A stretch of DNA of 64,000 nucleotides from Streptomyces varsoviensis (GTDB taxonomy: Bacteria; Actinomycetota; Actinomycetes; Streptomycetales; Streptomycetaceae). The stretch is taken from the NCBI RefSeq assembly GCF_000718635.1, contig NZ_JOBF01000014.1, positions 186,001-250,000 on the forward strand, read 5' to 3'. The position numbers and the translations under genes are program-made. A model generated the notes under the pieces. That model had not been told where the DNA came from, did no database searches, and saw nothing but the letters and a program-made list of their open reading frames with translations. Shown here piece after piece: positions 61,119 through 64,000 of the stretch (within the stretch, counting starts at the first letter, position 1; every line of letters begins with the position of its first letter).

Positions 61119-61523
61119 ATGACGGACCAGATCCAGGACAAGAGCGAGCGCTACCAGCGGGGCATCGCCTACTACAACAACCTGCACCAGGACTCGGCCG
61201 GCGAGGCGTCGTTCGACGCTCTCGAAGCCATCGCCCCGGGCTTCGCCGACCTGCTCATCGAGTTCACCCTCGGGGACGTCTTCACCCGGCCGGGCCTGAG
61301 CGTCAAGACCCGCGAACTGCTGACCGTGGCCGGCCTGACCACGATGGGCACCGCTCCCCTTCAGCTGAAGACCCACATCGACAGCGCCCTCAACGCCGGG
61401 AACACCAAGGAAGAGATCGTCGAGACGATCACGCAGATGGCCGTCTTCGCCGGATTCCCCGCCGCGCTCAACGCCTTCTTCGTCCTCGGCGAAGTCCTCC
61501 AGGACCGGGCCGGCAAGCAGTAG
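61119..61523 (+). CDS. Carboxymuconolactone decarboxylase family protein
   Basis: 134 residues. Fold and motifs follow the family: FADLLIEFTLGDVFTRPGLSVKTRELLTVAGL and HIDSALNAGNTKEEIVETITQMAVFAGFPAALNA. No CxxC of AhpD is present, so it is more like a 4-carboxymuconolactone decarboxylase-type or unknown CMD enzyme than a peroxidase. AAGGAG lies nine to ten bases before ATG. It is probably activated by the divergent MerR. Confidence 0.85.
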   Translation: MTDQIQDKSERYQRGIAYYNNLHQDSAGEASFDALEAIAPGFADLLIEFTLGDVFTRPGLSVKTRELLTVAGLTTMGTAPLQLKTHIDSALNAGNTKEEIVETITQMAVFAGFPAALNAFFVLGEVLQDRAGKQ

Positions 61524-61618
61524 TCGCGCCCGGCCGGACGACGGTTCGCCGGCGCGGCCTAGGCACGTTCGCCGGCAAGCTGTTCACCCGCGCGTTCGAG
61601 AACCCACTGGGGCGGGCG

Positions 61619-62263
61619 TCAGGTGGGGCGGATGAGGCCCATGGACAGGCCGGCGGCTATGGCGGCGGTTCGGCTGTCCACGTCGAGCTTGTCGTAGATG
61701 TGGACGAGGTGGGTCTTGACGGTGGCCTCGCTGATGAAGAGGCGGCGGGAGATCTGCTTGTTGGCCAGGCCCTCGGCGAGGAGGCGCAGGATCTCGATCT
61801 CGCGTGGCGACAAGGCGGGCCGGCCGGCCCGTACGCGGCCGAGGAGGCGGGCGGCGACGGGCGGGGCCAGGACGGTCTCGCCGCGAGCGGTGGCGTGGAC
61901 GGCGGCGGCGACGTCCTCCGGCGGGGCGTCCTTGAGCAGATAGCCGGTGGCCCCGGCCTCGACCGCCGCCAGGATGTCGGCGTCCGTGCTGTACGTGGTG
62001 AGGATGAGCACCGCCGGGGGCTCGGGCAGAGCCGTGATGCGGCGGGTCGCCTCGACGCCGTGCATGCCGTCGCCCATCTGGAGATCCATGAGCACGACGT
62101 CCGGCCCCGGCTCCCCGCTCTCCCGCGCCTCGGCGAGAAAACGCAGCGCCGCCGCGCCGTCCGCCGCCTCCCCGGCGGCCTCGACGCCAGGCAGTTCATC
62201 GACCATCGCGCGGAGCCCGCGCCGGACGACCGGGTGGTCGTCGACCAGCAGCACCCGGATCAT
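61619..62263 (-). CDS. NarL-type response regulator
   Basis: 214 residues. Receiver: VLLVDDHPVVRRGLRAMVDE with phospho-Asp in DVVLMDLQMGDGMHGVEA and KDAPP lysine. LuxR HTH: LSPREIEILRLLAEGLANKQISRRLF and VKTHLVHIYDKLDVDSRTAAI. It is the partner of the histidine kinase immediately upstream on the same strand, overlapping it by four bases. Confidence 0.93.
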   Translation of the reverse strand: MIRVLLVDDHPVVRRGLRAMVDELPGVEAAGEAADGAAALRFLAEARESGEPGPDVVLMDLQMGDGMHGVEATRRITALPEPPAVLILTTYSTDADILAAVEAGATGYLLKDAPPEDVAAAVHATARGETVLAPPVAARLLGRVRAGRPALSPREIEILRLLAEGLANKQISRRLFISEATVKTHLVHIYDKLDVDSRTAAIAAGLSMGLIRPT

Positions 62264-64000
62264 GCGGCCGCCCGGTTCCGGGGCGACGAGTGGGGCGAGT
62301 GGGGCGGCGGTGTGTTCTCTTGGGGTGCTTCGGGATGCGTTGCCGCCGTCCCTACGCTCGTACGCGCCACCTCGGTACCTACGTTCGTACGGGGTGCCTT
62401 GGTGCGTACGTCCGTACTCGGGTCCGTACCCGCCGCCTCGCCGCCCGCGGCCGTACGCGCCTCCCCCGCTCGTACGGGCAGAACCGCGGCGACGGCCGTG
62501 CCCTCGCCCGGGGCGGACTCGACCGTGAGGGTGCCGCCGAGTTCGGCGATGCGTTCGCGCATGCCGTGCAGGCCGAAGGTGGTGCGGGGTTCTCCCCCGG
62601 AGCCCTCGACGCCCCCGGAGCTCCCGGAGCCCTCGGCGGCCGGGGTGAAGCCGATGCCGTCGTCGTACACGTCCAGCGTGACCTGCCCGTCGAGGAACGC
62701 CAGCGTGACGGCGGCGCGTTCGGCGTGGGCGTGGCGGGCGACGTTGGCGAGGGCTTCCTGGGTGAGGCGCAGCAGGGCGACTTCGGCCTCCGTCGGCAGC
62801 CGCCTGGGCTCGCCGTCGAGGTGGAAACGGACCTCGGGCCCGGCAGTGAAACCGGCCGTCAGACGGCGCAGCGCCTCCGGCAACGGAGCGTCCTGGAGGG
62901 CGGGCGGGGTGAGTGCCCGTACGAAGCGGCGGGCCTCGGCGAGGTTGTCGGAGGCGGTGCGCTCGATCTCGCGCAAATGCGCGCGGGCCGTTTGAAGGCC
63001 GGCCGATTGGGGGTCGGGCGTTGGCAGGCCGGTCGATTGGAGGCCCGTCGATTGGAGGCCGGGTGTGGGGAGGGCGGCCCTCTCCGGGGCGGCGGGTTCA
63101 GCCGCAGCGGCGGCCTGGGCCGCGCGGGCGAGCAGCACGATGCTCGACAGGCCCTGCGCCAGGGTGTCGTGGATCTCGCGGGCCAGCCGCTGGCGCTCGG
63201 CGAGCCGCCCGGCCTCCCGCTGGGTGGCGGCCAGCTCGCCCCGGGTCCGTACGAGGTCGTCGATCAGGCGCTGGCGATTTCGGCTCTCCCGGTAGAGCGC
63301 GGCGTACCCGTAGGCCGTCAGTACGGCGACAGCCGCGCCCGCGACCGGCCCGATGACCTTCGCCGCCGTGAACCCCTCGGGCCCCGCCGACTGCACCGCC
63401 ACGACGGCGCCCGTGGCGGCGGCGACGGCGGGCAGCGACCAGCGGACCGGCATGACGTGCAGGAAGAGGAAGAAGAGCGGGAAGACGACATAGCTGAACC
63501 CGCGGTCCATGAGGAGCAGCACCAGCCACAGGCCGGTGACGCCCGCGAGCCACAGCCCCGTCCGCGAGCCGAGGGGCCGCCGCCCCGCCCTCGCCGCGCG
63601 CGACTCCTGGGCCACCCCGAGCCCGTAGACGAGGGCGAGCGCGGCGCCGGGGAGCAGTACGTACGGGCTCCGGGAGCCGTCCGAGCCGACGGCGGCCACG
63701 ACGGGGGCGAGGGCGACGGCGAGCAGTACGTAGAACGCGCCGTGCAGCGCGAGGCGCATCAGTCGCAGCGACGGGGCGTCGACGTCGGTGCTGTCGTGGA
63801 CGCGGGCGTGGGCGCGGTCGTGAGCGCGGCCGTCGATGCCGTCGTCCGTGTGGTCGCCGATGCCGTCCGTGCGGTCGTCGACACGGCCGTCGATGCCGTC
63901 GTCCGTGCTGTCGTCCGTGCTGTCGTCCGTGCTGTCGTCGGTGCTGTCGTGGACGCGGCCCGGTGGCGGCTCCGGCGGCCGGGGTACCTCGGGATTGTTC
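62260..64000 (-). CDS. Sensor histidine kinase, N-terminus beyond the window edge, Asp-rich repeat extension
   Basis: The frame from 62260 is open to position 64000. An internal ATG at 63759 begins MRLALHGAFYVLL, the first membrane helix, but the frame continues upstream through an Asp-rich, Thr/Ser/His-containing region of about 80 residues and beyond the edge, including repeated STDD units. The kinase core has REIHDTLAQGLSSIVLLARA (phosphoacceptor), LTQEALANVARHAHAERAAV (N-box) and GLHGMRERIAELGG (G-box). A further low-complexity linker of PTPGLQSTGLQSTG type precedes the core, and the C-terminus is a repeat-encoded Thr/Val/Arg tail. Its ATGA-like overlap with the regulator at 62260-62263 indicates coupling. 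Confidence 0.88.
   Translation of the reverse strand, partial: NNPEVPRPPEPPPGRVHDSTDDSTDDSTDDSTDDGIDGRVDDRTDGIGDHTDDGIDGRAHDRAHARVHDSTDVDAPSLRLMRLALHGAFYVLLAVALAPVVAAVGSDGSRSPYVLLPGAALALVYGLGVAQESRAARAGRRPLGSRTGLWLAGVTGLWLVLLLMDRGFSYVVFPLFFLFLHVMPVRWSLPAVAAATGAVVAVQSAGPEGFTAAKVIGPVAGAAVAVLTAYGYAALYRESRNRQRLIDDLVRTRGELAATQREAGRLAERQRLAREIHDTLAQGLSSIVLLARAAQAAAAAEPAAPERAALPTPGLQSTGLQSTGLPTPDPQSAGLQTARAHLREIERTASDNLAEARRFVRALTPPALQDAPLPEALRRLTAGFTAGPEVRFHLDGEPRRLPTEAEVALLRLTQEALANVARHAHAERAAVTLAFLDGQVTLDVYDDGIGFTPAAEGSGSSGGVEGSGGEPRTTFGLHGMRERIAELGGTLTVESAPGEGTAVAAVLPVRAGEARTAAGGEAAGTDPSTDVRTKAPRTNVGTEVARTSVGTAATHPEAPQENTPPPHSPHSSPRNRAAA
63898..63945. repeat. 12-bp tandem repeat encoding STDD units
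   Basis: GTCGTCCGTGCT four times on the plus strand (last with GGT for CGT), read on the minus strand as Ser-Thr-Asp-Asp repeats in the kinase N-terminus. A multiple of three, so copy-number change keeps the frame. Confidence 0.85.

Overview
The window is chromosomal DNA of a Streptomyces (or very close actinomycete). The evidence is very high GC with strongly GC-biased third codon positions, frequent GTG starts and ATGA or TGATG stop/start overlaps. Typical lineage genes are present: a SAV2148-type HEPN protein, an XRE/DUF5753 + DUF397 + HATPase module, DUF456, DUF6204, a DUF397 protein, and the recurrent GGGGCGCGGGGAACTGCGCG intergenic repeat. I see no rRNA, tRNA, CRISPR array, transposase, integrase or prophage genes. 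The species cannot be named from sequence alone.

Layout. 1-8.8 kb: 3' end of a LuxR-type regulator, a DUF456 membrane protein, a Tat-exported GH95-like glycosidase, a rhomboid-like protein converging on DoxX, then a leftward DNA-repair pair (Ada/AlkA fusion and Ogt) and RsgA, which is preceded by an unrecognised 24-residue peptide and a strong hairpin. 9-16 kb: an FtsX-type permease without an adjacent ATPase, YoaK, YihY, a GAF-domain regulator and a GNAT. 16-26 kb: a complete sulfur-assimilation operon behind a cysteine-type leader peptide: sulfite reductase, zinc-ribbon protein, cysH, cysC, cysD, cysN, ssuABC-type sulfonate transporter and sirohydrochlorin chelatase.

26-41.7 kb: accessory and metabolic genes: a 2OG-Fe(II) oxygenase, a cupin, small conserved proteins, a MarR regulator, a macrolide-type glycosyltransferase, an SDR with a TetR regulator, a leftward sugar ABC transporter operon, an APH-like kinase, a methyltransferase, a DinB protein, a flavin monooxygenase divergent from its TetR regulator, and a DEDDh exonuclease. 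42-53 kb: SAV2148 HEPN protein, then glgX and treY, a small membrane protein, a two-component pair and treZ. GlgX, TreY and TreZ together convert glycogen-derived maltodextrin to trehalose.

53-64 kb: L,D-transpeptidase lipoprotein, a possible decayed ORF, the HATPase/XRE/DUF397 module, a WS/DGAT-like acyltransferase, murC-msrB, a MerR regulator divergent from a carboxymuconolactone decarboxylase-family gene, and a second two-component system whose kinase runs off the right edge with an Asp-rich repeat extension.

Two themes cut across the window. First, many short regulatory palindromes sit exactly where local regulators would act (MarR, TetR, XRE, MerR, GAF), and several genes have TANNNT boxes 6-7 bases before ATG, the signature of leaderless mRNAs. 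Second, short tandem arrays of differing unit length (9-50 bp) recur at or across gene ends, and some have spread into coding sequence, most strikingly a three-fold DUF397 repeat.
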